Of a stretch of DNA of 64,000 bases, positions 1 through 11,000 are shown piece after piece. The stretch lies in assembly GCA_963978905.1 (NCBI GenBank), contig OZ022256.1, positions 38,922,001-38,986,000 on the forward strand, given 5' to 3'. The stretch comes from Trichostrongylus colubriformis (Eukaryota > Nematoda > Chromadorea > Rhabditida > Trichostrongylidae). The translations under genes and the position numbers were made by a program. Every line of letters starts with the position of its first letter. The stretch's first letter is position 1. The notes under the pieces are model-generated. The model was not told the origin of the DNA. It did no database searches and saw only the letters and a program-made list of their open reading frames with translations.

Positions 1-1251
1 CATATTTTTATTATTTTAAAGGTACTTCTTTTTTCTGAGTCGTTATTGCATATATGGACGCATAAAAATTCTTACATGGTCTATAATAACGTTGGTACCT
101 ATGCTATCTTATTTGTATAGTTCCACTAGATTGTCTTGAAATTTATAACGTGGTGGACATTCTGAGGAGACAGACCCACCATGGGCGCAGTTGGACACCA
201 TAACTGGAACATTTTGGAAGCTCTCCATTAGGTTTTTAGGGTAATTCCTTTGAATTAGTCAAGAAAAGGGTATAGGGTCTACTACAGCTGCGCACAGCTT
301 TGTCCTTTCGGATGAAATAATGGAAGGGATGTGTTATGCATGAAAGGATGACGATAAAGTCTGAGCATTAATCAGTCCCTTGTTCCCTCTTTTAAGTTCT
401 TTTCGGAGTTCTGATAGCAGGTGGGTGCGATTTAGCCTCTACAATGACTTACGGGAGCCGGCCAATGAATAAGTCAATGCTTTTATCCTCCTGGATGAGT
501 CTGGTGCCTATTCACCTACCTGCCCCAGGCGACGGAAGGTTTGGTTGGACGGGACGGCATTGATGTGATCGGGCGGGTATTGATGACGCGACACGATTCC
601 CCCGCCGTGGCGGGTGAGCGCCACCTGCCACTGCACCACCTCCGCCTCAATACGTTATATATGATAAAAAGCTGTAAAGCTGTCTGTCAAATGATGCTCC
701 TGGGAACGCAATATTATGTTGGAGTGAAGAGCGCCAGTTGACAAACTATCATCAGTTGTCTGTGGAAATCTGCTGTGTATCTGTGATAAAAGATGAGGTC
801 AATCGACAGAACCGATGTTCGGCAGCTGCTCGTTTGTGCCCTATCGATCTTCGTTTGTCTAGGCGGAAAGGCTCTCCTGTGGAATTATTTTTAGTTTAAT
901 CGCCTGAGAAGAGTACAGATAGATTACTACCACACTTCAAGCCTTGTATCGTGATTTCACCTCTATATGTAGAAATATTTCCTTGGCAACTGTTTTAGTG
1001 CCCCTAGAACTGCTAACAACGGTTTTTCATCAATCTTTCGCGTGTTCATCGTCATAGCCAGGTGTTGTTTTTGCTTGAGTTACCATTCGTTAAATCTTTC
1101 ACTAGTTACTGCCTCTGCCATATAATGTGCGGTATAATGGAATTGAATGGCTTAGCCTTGCTTATAAATTCTCACCGAGAAATGTATTACTACTAAGCGA
1201 GGATCAAGTGTGTGCCAATAGAACAGAAAATTTGCGTGTCTGCCCAGGAAG
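1..1251. other. Intergenic stretch, nothing recognised
   Basis: No reading frame here has a recognisable domain or a convincing exon structure. The only open stretch (541-741) is short, begins at a non-ATG codon and is not flanked by good splice sites. This stretch is 5' of a mariner element and may be intergenic or intronic to a gene lying outside the window. Confidence 0.5.
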
Positions 1252-1253
1252 TA

Positions 1254-2562
1254 TTAGGTTGTCCCAAAAGTTTTGTAGGATTTTCCCAAAAAATCAATAA
1301 CTCTTGTCTACTTCGGGACAGGTCAAGGCGGTTTAGGAATGTGGTAGATCATTCTCTAAGCTTTCTAGTTAAATAAATATATATTTATTATATTGACACA
1401 TATATTTATTATATTGACACAAATTTTGGGAAAAAATGGTTCGTCGTGTTTGATTAGCCTCCAATACACTCTCAAAGGTCTAACGGGATGGCGACTAGCG
1501 TTGGCCGATCTCGCAGAGGGGTGCGTCATGCATAAGGATTCCATCCACTTTGTTGATGATACCTTATAATATGAGAGAAGCCCATATCACCTACTTTTTC
1601 CTTCTCATCCCATAGTGTCGGGAGAATTCATCCATGCTGGTACCTGTCGATAGATACTGCTTCCCATGGCTAATCGGTGAATTTCGGAGGTCTCTCTCTG
1701 TACGCGTTTTGGTGTCAGCGGGCCAACGAAAGCACTATTGGCGTCGGCCGGAGAGTCGCGCCATGCATGAGATCAGGTTAAAGGGTCAATATTTGTTTTT
1801 ATTGATATTGACCCACCAGATTCCGAGGAGGGAGCTACAATGCCCGTACTGGATACCCACCCAACACGCGGTGTCATCTACTATGAGTTTTCTTGCGGCA
1901 TCAAAGCGACGGAAGCTTGCCACACCATAAACGCTGCATTGGGCAAGGGACGTGTAAGCTACGAGACTATGTGCCGCTGGTTGATCAGCTCCAGCAACGG
2001 CGAGATTGGCATTGAAGACAAACTACGCTCAGAACTGTGTTGCTTCTAAAACGCGAAAGAATGCTTTTCTTCGAGGTGCTGGTACAAGGTGAGACAGTCA
2101 GTATTGCCGTACGCACCCACCAGCTCTAGCAACTCGGCGTCGCTTTTCGAGAAAAGCGCCGGAAAAGGTCCGTGGTCACCCTACTTCTTGAGAATGCCAG
2201 CTCCCAAATCGCCAAGAGTACCCAGGCCAACCTACAGGAGCTCGGCTGGGATGTCCTTCACCATCCGCCATACTCTGCAGACAGTGCCCCTTCTGACATG
2301 ACCGTACCCATTCCCTCGAGTCCTCCATGGCCAGGAGAAAATTCGTTGATTATGACATGCTTGCAAAGGCGATCACTGTCTTCTTCGCCTCTCACAACCC
2401 AGAGTTGTGGAAGGAGGGAATCAACGATTTACCTATGAGGGGGCAGAGTGTTGTCGATAACAATGGTGAATACGTTGTTGCCTAATTGTTGTTTGTTGGA
2501 AGAAAAAATAATAAAAAGTGATGATCGAAACAAAATCCTACAAGACTTTTGGGCCAACCTAA
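1254..2562 (+). mobile_element. Degenerate mariner transposon with TIRs and TA target duplication
   Basis: Inverted ends begin TTAGGTTGTCCCAAAAG on the left and, reverse-complemented, TTAGGTTGGCCCAAAAG on the right. TA dinucleotides at 1252-1253 and 2563-2564 flank the 1309-bp element, the standard Tc1/mariner insertion signature. The length fits a full-size mariner. The transposase inside is broken by frameshifts and stops, so the copy is dead. Confidence 0.93.
1840..2438 (+). pseudogene. Mariner transposase remnant
   Basis: The segment at 1840-2049 keeps the N-terminal helix-turn-helix region of a SETMAR-like mariner transposase (a YEF...EACHTINAALGKG pattern, then a CRW motif). The segment at 2172-2438 keeps the C-terminal catalytic region, including the ELGWDVLHHPPYS stretch and the APSD that carries the last Asp of the D,D34D triad. 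The usual HDNA motif reads LENA, so the second catalytic Asp is lost. The middle third is out of frame. It lies between the two TIRs of the surrounding element. Family assignment is firm; function is excluded. Confidence 0.9.
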
Positions 2563-2608
2563 TACTAGACCATGGGCTGCACTAGGGGCACTTATGTATC
2601 GCATACTA

Positions 2609-3442
2609 TTAGATTGTGCAATAAGTTCGTTCCTTTTTTTATTCTGTATGTACGGAATTCCTTTTGTCATTGACGAACGTTCGATAGGGTTTTTTTGCTC
2701 CACAAAATCATCTTATTCGGATCTTGAATAATTTTTTTCAGTAGTTTTATAATAGTTTATTTTTCAGTTGTGGTCTATTTTATAATTTCATTATTTTTGA
2801 GGCTTAGAAGTGGAGTACTCGGGAGGCAAAATGGGTGCTTCCGGCTTCTTCTTCGCTTCTGACTAGAAAAAATTTGCACTTTTGCTGCTTACCTTCTTCT
2901 CTAATAATCGAGGTTTTATCAAACAGTTTTTAAGGACCAAAATTCTTTAATTACAGCAACAAATCGATCAAAAATGTTTAACCTTCATGGAACAGGGAAG
3001 ATCGGCTCTTCGAATTTCATTGTACCGTAAGCACAGATTTTTCATTCATTATGCCGTCAGTACGGATTTTTGCCTTCAGAGTACTCCATTTCTTAGAGCC
3101 AATATTACGAAACTATCATCCAAATTCATTCATATCAATTGATTCAAAAAACATTATTTTGTTGAGCTCAAAATGCTTTATCGAATAGATTCGTACATAT
3201 ATGTATACTGTAGGCAAAGAAGAGGTACCGAAAGTGCACATATTTCCTAGTGGTCATTTCTGCTTGTTTTTGTCTACTGGCTCCATATCTAAGTCTCAAA
3301 AATATCAATTACCAAATGTTCAGAAAACAAATAACAGGATTTTGTAGAGCAGAAAGAGTTGTAACGAATACATTCTCTTTTGTCGATGGACTAAGCAACA
3401 CAGAGAATAAAGAACGAAACGAACTCATGGCGCAACCGGCTA
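2609..3442. mobile_element. Mariner-type MITE, about 834 bp, with roughly 100-bp inverted ends
   Basis: The left end (TTAGATTGTGCAATAAG, preceded by TA at 2607-2608) recurs inverted at about 3335-3442. Both arms contain a poly-T tract and end with a GATAG...TTTTGCTC(T/C)(A/C)CAAAATC segment. There is no transposase inside. That last segment also occurs repeatedly in the large palindrome at 19981-21355, so the two elements appear related. The right boundary is uncertain by a few bases because the terminal bases have diverged. Confidence 0.7.
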
Positions 3443-3580
3443 TGTAGTACGATTATGCCTGAAATAAGGTTTAGGAAACTGTCGTCGGCCTGGGACACCT
3501 GTACACACGGTGCTCCTAGCTCGATCACATCGCATCGCAATCACTATGAACTGAAAAAATTAAGTAACACCACTACTTAC

Positions 3581-3767
3581 GACATACGCCAAACACCTTT
3601 CTAATACCTCATCATCTCCCTCAGCCGCGGGGACTTTCTCATCAATGCTTGGCCCAGTCTTTGATGGACGAAGATCTTGAATAGAGCGAGAAATGATAGG
3701 AGAATGGTCCCTAATCCGAAAATGTAGTTTTTGCTCATCAACCTCACTTTCACCTTCCATAGAAAAC
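3581..3767 (-). CDS. Candidate exon of an unidentified minus-strand gene
   Basis: On the minus strand, a CCTAG acceptor is followed by 187 nt of open frame (one base plus 62 codons) and a consensus GTAAGT donor. The peptide is hydrophilic with a coding-like composition (it contains FRIRDHSPIISRSIQDL and an acidic EGDDE near its end). The first base completes the split codon left by the candidate exon at 4195-4355, which supports pairing the two. I do not recognise the family. It could be chance or a decayed exon. Confidence 0.35.
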
Positions 3768-4194
3768 CTAGGGACCAATAACTAAATAATTAAAAGTGCA
3801 AGTGCGGTCATAACAATTGGCGATATGTGAGTGACAGCGGACAATCTATGTACTAAGGAAAAAAGGAGAGATGAAGGATTGATGAAATTCAGTCTAATGA
3901 AAAAAAAAAGTCTAGAAAAAATTGAATTGTAGAAATATGTATCGAGTGAAGGGTCTACTCCAGCATTTAGTGGAACTGAATGCTGCCGCATGAATCCCAT
4001 TTCATTCTCAGGTCTTTATACATACATGTCTGTAAACATCCTCATTTTTGAGGAATTTTCTGAAACGATCAGTTGTACAGTTGTTGGCTGTATTTATCCC
4101 TTGATCATTGCAAGCAAAATCCGTTGCAGTAAACGGTGTTAGGCCTTTCCATCAAGCCATTTTTTTGAAGCTTGTCTCTGTTGTTCCACCGCAC

Positions 4195-4355
4195 CGAATT
4201 TTCTCGTCAAGATTGTTTCCGTTGATCATTCGCAGCTGTTGACGAGGCAAGTGAGCTCGGGGGAAGTGTTGTGTTCCGATTTCGATCACAGTCACATAAT
4301 CAGAAGAGTTCGATAGGATGTTTTGAAGAGAGAAACCTTGCCACGTTTCCAACAG
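4195..4355 (-). CDS. Candidate exon upstream of the 3581-3767 segment
   Basis: On the minus strand, a GTGTTAG acceptor opens 161 nt of frame (53 codons plus 2 nt), containing a SDYVTVIEIGTQHFPRAHLP segment. A weak donor (CG|GTGCGG) would end it in phase 2, matching the next candidate exon; without splicing the frame runs to a stop at 4152. It lies only about 320 bp from the start codon of the plus-strand receptor gene, so the two genes would be divergent. Family not recognised. Confidence 0.33.
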
Positions 4356-4672
4356 CTAACACGTTTCAGAAATCTGTTTTGCCAACACTGTTCTTAAGAC
4401 TCATATAGTACAATTTCAGGTCGCCTAGTCTCCGTGAAGTACGTTCGAGATCGCCGTTACGCGGAGCGCTATCCGGAGACCGCCCACATCTGATCGCCTT
4501 AGCTTCGAGGTTTCATTGGTCGTCAAACTCGCCACCGAGCACTATTCGTGTTGCTTTCCTGTTCGCCTTACACCACGCCCCCTCCCCACTCTTCCGAATT
4601 CGCTTCCCACGCCATCTCGCGCATTGCGAGCATTTAATTCCTGTACCCTTGGGAAATCTTTTTGATATCATA
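4356..4672. promoter_or_regulatory. Probable 5' flank/5' UTR of the peptide receptor gene
   Basis: A 317-bp segment between the candidate minus-strand exon and the receptor start codon. It contains a GTTTCAG at about 4363-4369 that could serve as a trans-splice or cis-splice acceptor for the receptor mRNA. No clear TATA element is seen. The assignment rests on position only. Confidence 0.3.
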
Positions 4673-5031
4673 ATGATCGATAATGTATCGATGACGTCGC
4701 CAATGTACGACGACGTCGTCTCCTCGCCGGCAGAGGACATGTGCTCGGTGATGAATACATCTTGTGCTTGTTATTTCGAATATCAGTTCTACGATTTTGC
4801 TGAGCGCATGCTGCTCGGCCTCGTAGCGTTACCGATCATCGTATTCGGTCTGTGTGCCAATCTGACCTCTGTTCGTATATTCACCCATCGTTTGATGTCA
4901 TCTTCTTCGATTAACTGGTATTTGGCTGTCTTATCAGCGTCTGATACGCTCATTCTTATTTCGGCGTTTTTTGTTTTGTCACTGCCACGCCTTGGTGAAT
5001 ATCTCACCTGGTGGTTTGCCAATTATGTCAG
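4673..5031 (+). CDS. Receptor exon 1: N-terminus, TM1, TM2
   Basis: Encodes residues 1-119 and two bases of codon 120. It carries the glycosylatable extracellular N-terminus, TM1 with a FGLCANLTS motif, the SSSSINWYLAVLSASD intracellular loop/TM2 segment and the first extracellular loop. The donor is CAG|GTTGGT in phase 2. The frame stays open to 5095, but continuing it would destroy TM3. Confidence 0.9.
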
Positions 5032-8000
5032 GTTGGTTCTCGCCCGAAGGCTTTTTTTGGTGACCTTATTTGGGAAAATTTGGAATGGCTCCTAATTGTT
5101 GACTTCTCCGTTAATCCATCAGCTCACGGTGAGGCTTAGCAGGGTCTCCAGAAAAGCTAATGATTGTTTTCGTACAGGGGCTGGTCAGGGTTTAATGCCT
5201 AAATCCAACCTATCGGACTGTTTAATTATTTTATATATTCAGTGCATAATTAGGAGTTCACTCTCATATTTGGCTCCAACTTTTTTTTGGCATTGGTTTC
5301 GTAGAACCGGTGCAGGTTCAGTATAGAAAGGTATCGAACTGCTGAAGATCTGTGCAAATATCATGATGATGACGTCACCGAGTGGTAGCCTAGTGCCCAT
5401 TTTCCCTCGAGTTTAACTCCTCTACCCTATGCCTTTGAGCACATATGTAGCCAACGACTAGTGAGATTTCGATGTTAATCAAACAGGTAATGTGACATTT
5501 GATGCACCTCATGTATTTTACAAGGTGCATAATAAATACCGGTACGCGGTAACAAAAAACAACCAGATATCGCTGGCATGAGTGCAACAAAATAAACAAA
5601 AATTGGATAAAATGTTTATAATAATTCTGTATAATATGCATGTATCATCACTTTCTGATTTAACTTCCTTGATTACGTATGACGACGCGTAGATGATCGG
5701 GGTACGAGTCGATGACAGGACGTATGTAGGTAGCCGACGTCGAGTTTTGTCCACATCCGTCGAAGGGAATTCTCTCATGAGGTTCAAAACTTCGATGAAA
5801 TGTTGGGCAGACCTCCTTGTCCATATATCCCTGAACGGCGTATTTCAGAGGGTTGGATCGAGCGAAAAAATTTCCGCTCGAGAAGACCATCCTCGTGTGC
5901 TCGTTGTCTAAAGTCCTGTCCTGTTACCAAAGCACCGTCGTTCAAAATCGAGGTGATGACGAAAATTTACCATCCAATTTTCGTTTACTTTGTTGCATTT
6001 TTGACAGAGGTATTCGTTTTTCTACCGCGTAATAGTATTTATCACGCATTCGGTAATACCTCGACTGCTTTTTGGTTCAAAATTTCTTTCTTAATGATAC
6101 TTATTTCTTTACCTCACCTATTTTCATTATCAACCTTCGCAATTTTCTCGTATTATACATCGCTTTTTGAAATATGCTATCTTGAGTTTCTCACCATGGT
6201 TAAGTTATGTGGTACAGAATCTTTTGGATGTTGGAGGATTTGCACATTTGAATCACTTTGTCTCATTTCGTACGTTTTTCATTTAACTATACCCTTATCT
6301 GTGAAGATAAATTTAACCTGACAGTAGAAAATCCGAGGCTCAGAAATTCCTTCTCAAGTTTGAAAACGTTCCACTCTTTTTTTCCTGATCATTTTAATCT
6401 TTAATATCCCCTGGAAGAATTTATTTAACAAGAAAGTGTCCCGAATGCTATCAGTTATGACGGTTGCTAAAATGGCTCCGTAATAGGATTTAAACAGATA
6501 ATGAACACTGGTCAAAGTTTAACTCCAAGTTACGAGGTTTCAAAGAGCTTCGATTAGTCTCTGTATTTACTATCTCCCAGGGGACTCCCGCGCAGGGGTG
6601 ATGTGATTGTGGGTATTACATTTCACTCGTGTTTGCGGGAGCGAACAATTGCTATATCCCCACTTGGTAGCACTAGCAATGCGTATCGGCCGAGTTTGAA
6701 AGTGTTTGTTTCGCTCTACGTCGATTGAAAGGCGCAGTATGAAGCGTTCCCCACTAATGGGCTGACAACAACTGGGAGGGAGGAAGTAGAAGCGCTCGCA
6801 GTCTATTTTACCCCGCGGGATCTGCCATCCAGTGAATATGTGAAGATCTCAAATATCGGGATGTCACATTGGAGATGGGTTGTCCAATTCGTAGGGGTTA
6901 GACAAGGATGAGGGGCAACTTCGAAGATAGCCAAAAGAAAGACTGCGCAGTGCCGTTCACAAGCTTTAGATGAATAATTGATGTAAGACTTGTTATTTAT
7001 CCGTTTCATTTAATCATATGCTGCTAATTGGCGGATGCTATCCCTAGGTGATTGCTCGTTATGAGAAAGAGACAGCCTGAGGTGCTGATAATTCTAAATT
7101 AGCGATCTATAATCGTAAAGCGGTTTTGAACGACAGCTCGCTGCTTCCATCTTCAGGTTAGACAAAGATCAGGCTGTAACTGAGCGGTCTCTTCAAAGAA
7201 TTTCAGTTTTTGATAAAATGAGGAAGATGTGAAAAGTGAACTTGAGCCATGGTATAGGTGTTGGTTCTGTAATGCTAACGTTGTATCATAATAGCTCATC
7301 TTTGATTGAGTAATCTGTTTCATGCGCAAGTGGCGGAGCAGTGATGATGCCGTTTTAAAGCCCAGACGTGCGATCCATCAAGACTTCGAGGGTGCATCCG
7401 TAGCCATTCTCCGTTGGATTTTAGGCGCCAACTGTTTCGATTATGAACACTTTCGCTAAAATTTGCAACTTCGCGGAAAAATATGTAATGGACAGACGTG
7501 CCTACGTATATAAATGGTGCATTATTTTCAGAAAGAGCTCATATGTGTTTTGTCACTTGCTTCCCAACAAAAAACAGCATTTCGAAAAATGCAGGGCTGG
7601 GGTTCTCCTCTTTTCCAACTGTGACACTTTAGCGTAACGGAACATTGATATAGTACGGTTTCAGTTAATCTCATGAAAACATTCCTTTCAAAAACGCTGA
7701 GGCGACGACTTGTTTCACACAGGCACAACAATTAGTGAGATGGGATCATAAGATAGTGCCACTTGCCAGGGCGAAAAAGCCGTGATTGTGCAAATGTGGG
7801 TGTGATCTATTGAATGCAAAACGCACATTTTTCGAAAATTCAGAAAATCTTACTTGGCTACGTATATTAATCCATTGGGAGCTGTTTCTGAATCGGTGGC
7901 GAGACCTTGCCGTTTAGTCTGGCTTCATACACCTGACACGAAGTCGTACACGCAGTCTTCGGAAGTTCCACAAAGGTGTCTTTACTGTGATCCGACATTG

Positions 8001-11000
8001 TGTTAATGTGTCCCATGCTACTCACATGGTCGACATGACGTCGTGTCGCACGGTCGTCAGTGTTTTAGATGGGAGCTAGCGGTTGTTAGACGCGGGAGCA
8101 TTACGACGGCGTAGAGTATACAAGAATCGGGACATAACAATTACCAGCAATGTTATTAGGTGAGAGCGCAGAGTATCTGCCAGAGATGCAACATATCGAC
8201 AATCATAGTGTGAGGCTCCTTTCCATCACGATCACCTGCCGCACCTCCTTTCCATCACGATCACGTAACCTCCACCCTGCACTCGACGGCTCCCCACCCT
8301 GTACTCGACGCACTTCAAGCCATTTGAAAAAAAACAGAAGACATTTGAATTCATCAGCCTACCATAGTGAGTTGAGGAGCCTACAATATTTCTCATACGC
8401 CAGTTACTGACGTTCATTATGTGATCGGACTTTCCTGTACCTGCTGTAACTGGTGTGAAGCCATGTATACCTAATGAGTTCAATTTTGTGTTCTGAATGA
8501 AGAGTAGGTTACGGAGATTGCTAGAAGGAATGGCGCAGTTGGGGTGATTCTCATATTCTGAACTTGATGTGCTTTGAGGTTTCTGAGGAGGACGAAACGA
8601 ATCGTCAAATGACCTAGCAAGCTACTAAAAATAGAGTGTCATGTGTTGCAGTGAAAATAAACTCCGAGTCAAGTGTTCGTGCAAGCTCTCCAGGCTACTA
8701 CTGCGAAATTTTAGTGGAACTCCAGCGAGTGCCTTGTTGACGACTGGTCAAGTTCGGATTGAGGTAATGTTACTCCAGGAATACCCGACAACCATGCACT
8801 GTCGAAGAGGCCTTGGGCTGGTTGACCGATCCCCAGAAAGATCGTCAATCGAATCCATATTCAATACTGAATAGACCGCTGCTACGACCTACTTGGGAAG
8901 AAGGCTCGACTCGAGCAGGCATAGACACCCTTTGGAATGCATACCCTCTTCTGGTCCAAAATGACTTGTTTATGGCCATCAGAGCCATTACAAGTGCAAG
9001 CGGGAGCCATTGAAATGACTGTTTCTACTGTATGCTCTGTAGTAAAGCTGATTTTTCGCACACTTCTCAAGTGCTGTGAATAAGTCTTATCAGGAAACCC
9101 CTGCAGATTCTCGATTGAATTCAAGTCTAGCAGTTTGGTTGGTCACCCAAGAAGGCTGTTGTTCCCGCTCGAAACATGGTTTTGTGGAGGCACGCACATG
9201 AAGAGGAGCATTATTTTGTTGAAATTCACAGTGCACGGATAAAAATTGATTCTTACATGGCAGCAATCATTTTGGAGAACGTCTTGCTAGGCAGCGAGTC
9301 CGTGCGATGTGTGATGCTTACTATCCTGCTCTTACCGAAGCGAGAAAAGGTGGCCCAAAACACTAACACTACAACCAGCAAATGCTCTTCTTCTTGAAAA
9401 GTGGCGTGGCTCCTTCCTCAAATCTCTCCTATAACTTATCTAGCCATCTGGTTCAGCCACCGCATTATCCGGTTCAGCCATCAAATCAGTGTACTTCTCA
9501 TGAAAAAGATTTTCTGCGAAGCTATCACTAATATGTACACCGTGGATTAGTACGTTCATAAGGGTCCAGCTCACGTGTTCTTCGGTCGAAGGTGCTCGGG
9601 ACTCTTTATGCGCATTCGCGAGATAGCGTGGAAGAATAGCGCCTTCGCTCAACGTGAGGAGACAATTTGAGCAAACGCAGTGCGGAACTGCTCCCCACTT
9701 TAGGTATCCAGTCTCAGCGCAGTAGCACCCCCTTTGAGCATTTGAACGCAACGTTACGAACAAGTCGCTTTTGCGTTCCAGGAAGTCCTCGCGGTCTTTC
9801 GCTTTTTTTCCTTTTCCGCGTCGCACAGTTTCATGTTGCGGCAAAAATTATCGAACAAGTTGATGGATCAACCCACCTTCGTTGAATTTTGCGATTGCTG
9901 AGTCCCAATGGCTGCAGTACAAATTCCTAAAGAAAAAACATCAACATATTGAGATCACAATTTATCCCTTGTTTCAAGCAAGGCAGAAAAGCTAAGTGAA
10001 ACTGTACTTTTGAGATACCGTGATATTTGAAAAAAACAAATAAGAATTTTGTAATTTTTTCACTTTCACTCATGCATTTGATCGCGGCACCTGTCGAGTA
10101 CTATCGGTAAAAATTTGGAAAGGAACCGTTGGTCTGTTTTAGAGATATAGGTGAATGATAGATTAAATCTATACATCTGAGACACACTGTACGAGGGGTG
10201 CCAAAAAAGTAATTTTTTTCCTCCACTCTCAGCCTCACTTCAGTCGATCTTCAGCAAATTCTGATGAGGTATCTCCATCCCCAGATTCAAGAGCACGCTT
10301 TATACTATCACTAAACTCCGTAACAGGCGTCTGCACGAACAATCAGGAGCTTATTCCGAGAGAACATGATCTGTCACCTCAACACGGCAAAATCCGAGAT
10401 TTCGTCACACTCGTTCACAACCTTGCTAAGGTCCGTTCGCTCTGGGTACCTGAGGGGATTTATAGTGAGTGGTGTTCTTGAATAATCCATTTTTTCCGGG
10501 CTGCCAACACTCCTGGTTTCCAAGAGTCAGAACGTGTCATCACCACTGAAACCCCTACGGGGCTGGGTTTGAGGTATGAAAAATGACACTTCTGATCAGA
10601 GCAGCAAGGGCTCTGCGACTTCCATGAACCGAAAGGCCAATCCTTAGGAGGCTTAACACAAAAGACCTACCACGTAACCTGGCCTCACTGCTTTAAGCGG
10701 ACCTTGAAACCGTAGGAGTTCAAAAACCCGACTGACTGCGCCGTCTGAAGGTTCCATATTTTCATGAAGGTGAACGTAGTGGGCCGCAGCTTGGTCCTGC
10801 TTTCAGAGGAATATTTCGGGGATATTGTGCCCCAATACTTTTATCTCTTTCGCTTCCCTATGTTTTGTATAATAGGCGGATGTGAGCCGTGAGCAAAATT
10901 ACTTTTTTTTGGCACCCCCTGTAGTTCAAATCCTGCTAATACTCCGGAAGTTGGTGAAGTATATTTTGCATATCTCACGTCTTAGAAATATTATACAGCA

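Noticed and set aside
1375..1420. Tandem ATATTTATTATATTGACAC duplication
   Set aside because: Only two units in AT-rich DNA inside the mariner; too little to call more than slippage.
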